From: Owenia fusiformis
Lineage: Eukaryota > Annelida > Polychaeta > Sabellida > Oweniidae
Assembly: GCA_903813345.2 (NCBI GenBank)
Contig: CAIIXF020000364.1
Span: 1-19,183 of the forward strand
Direction: 5' to 3'
Length of the DNA: 19,183 nt
Shown here: one piece after another, positions 17,763-19,183 of the stretch
How positions within the stretch are numbered: the first letter of the stretch is position 1
Layout of the letters: every line of letters starts with the position of its first letter
The notes under the pieces: model-generated
Seen by the model: only the letters and a program-made list of their open reading frames with translations
Told to the model about the DNA's origin: nothing
The model's database searches: none
Translations under genes and position numbers: made by a program

Positions 17763-18421
17763 GTTTTGATATTTTAAAACTATCTTCATATTTGATTAAA
17801 GCAACAACAGATTTCCCATAGAACCCACCAGTTACAAATGGTACCAGGAGTGGTAAATTCTTTGAAAATTTTCATATGAATTTGTTTACATTTTCATGGC
17901 AATTTAGTTTTCACTCATGTTAAGTAGATATTGGCTATCGTCCAAGACCGAGATGTCCCTACAGTCTACAAAGTAAGTGCAACTACTACTCAGCATATTA
18001 GCCACCTGCAGTTTTGAAAGACTGATCAACAGCTAATCAAGAAGTTTTTCTTTCATTTAAACAATGAAGTATAATTGAATAGAAACAATTGACAATTGAT
18101 CCAAACTGGTGATAAACAAGTTTTTTGAGTGTTTACTGACATTGATGCCATGTCATGGTGACCTTTCAGTGAGCATAGTATATTGCCACATTACATAACA
18201 CTCCACCTATTGACAACACAGTGGACTTATAATTGCTTTTCTTGGTATTGAAAGCACTGCCACCTATACTTAGATAATAATAATATTTCATATCATAGGT
18301 GAGACATCTATATTGAAATTAGATATTTGAATTGAATTTACATGTAGTCCATAGGTTTGATTAATATACTTAGTAACCAGGACACATAAGTGGTATATTA
18401 TCATATCATTTAATTACATTT
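17763..18421. other. Intergenic, nothing recognised
   Basis: AT-rich. A few GT/AG pairs (for example CTACAAAGTAAGT near 17973) resemble splice sites but frame no convincing exon. I looked for a long terminal repeat belonging to the Gag-like frame and could not define one. Confidence 0.35.
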
Positions 18422-18562
18422 AAGGTGTTTTTCACATATATAGTGTTTCATTGTGAGACATATTAAATATTATTACCTATTGAAAACTTAGGGTGTATTT
18501 CACATAAAGTATTTCATTGTGATATAAAGTAGATATTATCATATTACCACACATAAAAACAT
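18422..18562. repeat. Two imperfect tandem units of about 67-74 bp
   Basis: AAGGTGTTTTTCACATATAT, then GTTTCATTGTGA, and AGGGTGTATTTCACATAAAG, then ATTTCATTGTGA begin successive units. Both continue with TATTATC/TATTACC words and end in AAAAC or AAAAAC. A third partial unit may start at 18563. Confidence 0.6.
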
Positions 18563-18748
18563 AGGGTATATTTTATTGTATTGTATGTCAGGGTTCTGTA
18601 TTTTATACGTGCATACGTTGTGTCATATTTAAAGGTATTTTATCCTGTGCCAATTATTTTCATAAAAACTTTGCAAATATTTCGCAAATTTTATCCAAGG
18701 CAATCTTGCACTTTTATTAACGCGAATATTTTATTCATTTAATTGAAA

Positions 18749-19183
18749 ATGACTACCCGCGCAAGCTCACAAGCAAAAAAGGAAGAAACTTTCTATGATC
18801 CTGTAGAAATGCAAACAATGAAGGATGAATTGGCGAGGATGCAACGACTAACAAAAGACTTCGAAGAATACTGTTCTGAACTAAAGGCAAAGGAGACTGA
18901 TGAGAGTAGAAGCAACATAAACATCAAATACCCAAGGAAGCCAACGTTAAAAACCTTCTCAGGGAAGCCTAAAACTATGGATGTGTGGGATTGGATTGAA
19001 GATGCTGAAATCGCAATTCGACTGATGGATCCTAAGGAGAAGATTGATTTTCTTCGACAACATATTGAAGCACCTGCCCGCAGAGAGTTACACTATATCC
19101 AATCACTCACACCAGAGAGTATATTCAAGACTCTTAGAGAAGTGTATGGACGAGAGTTTACCCTCAGCCAGACATATAGAAAG
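18749..19183 (+). CDS. Gag/PNMA-like capsid protein, 5' part (runs off the window)
   Basis: An open frame of 145 codons starts at ATG 18749 and is still open at the window end. A charged N-terminal region, QTMKDELARMQRLTKDFEEY, looks helical. Then PTLKTFSGKPKTMDVWDWIE, AEIAIRLMDPKEKIDFLRQH, IEAPARREL and SIFKTLREVYGRE follow. This order (F-S-G, W-x-x-x-x-E-x-A, a leucine-rich helix, G/A-P-A-R-x-E-L, L-x-x-x-Y-G) resembles Ty3/Gypsy Gag and the derived PNMA/ARC-type capsid domains. It probably belongs to an LTR retrotransposon whose protease and polymerase lie to the right. No 5' LTR or primer-binding site was recognised upstream, so a domesticated gene is also possible. Confidence 0.65.
   Translation, partial: MTTRASSQAKKEETFYDPVEMQTMKDELARMQRLTKDFEEYCSELKAKETDESRSNINIKYPRKPTLKTFSGKPKTMDVWDWIEDAEIAIRLMDPKEKIDFLRQHIEAPARRELHYIQSLTPESIFKTLREVYGREFTLSQTYRK

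Overview
This is animal (metazoan) nuclear DNA, probably from a marine invertebrate. It is AT-rich and gene-poor, with GT-AG introns, short exons and many decayed or non-autonomous DNA transposons. No bacterial operon, tRNA, rRNA or CRISPR array was seen. I cannot name the species. A CTCF-like motif hints at a bilaterian but does not decide it.

The one well-supported gene lies on the minus strand from 14414 down to 3741, in five exons: 13043-14414, 12688-12843, 10661-10825, 9305-9421 and 3741-4009. All four introns are phase 1 and the splice frames join without a break, giving 693 codons including the stop. The predicted product is a secreted or type II membrane extracellular-matrix protein. 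In order it has an N-terminal hydrophobic segment, a seven-heptad coiled coil ending in CNEKC, about 118 Gly-X-Y triplets (mostly a 45-residue super-repeat), two thrombospondin type 1 domains, a VWC-like module and a six-cysteine C-terminal domain with a charged tail. Codon 135, where a collagen glycine is expected, is TGA. The remaining frame is intact, so this looks like a single-base nonsense change (recent, polymorphic or a sequence error) rather than an old pseudogene.

The left flank (1-3740) holds two large imperfect hairpins, a decayed mariner-type transposase in a head-to-head inverted pair (about 1944-3325), and a second mariner-like terminus at 3324. The 5.3-kb intron 4 (4010-9304) is crowded with elements. 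It holds a terminal-inverted-repeat (TIR) element (4537-6499), a nested pair of inverted TAA-flanked elements (5395-6202 and 6844-7418), a GTTC/GTCC-rich array and a nearly loopless 110-nt hairpin. Intron 2 carries a 917-bp mariner-like foldback element whose subterminal block is duplicated in tandem.

The right flank (14415-19183) has a possible promoter with a TATA box, a small hairpin, the CTCF-like site, another mariner-like terminus, short tandem repeats, and at the very edge a plus-strand Gag/PNMA-like reading frame (18749 onward) that runs out of the window. The collagen gene and this Gag-like frame are divergent and separated by about 4.3 kb. Nothing indicates that they work together.
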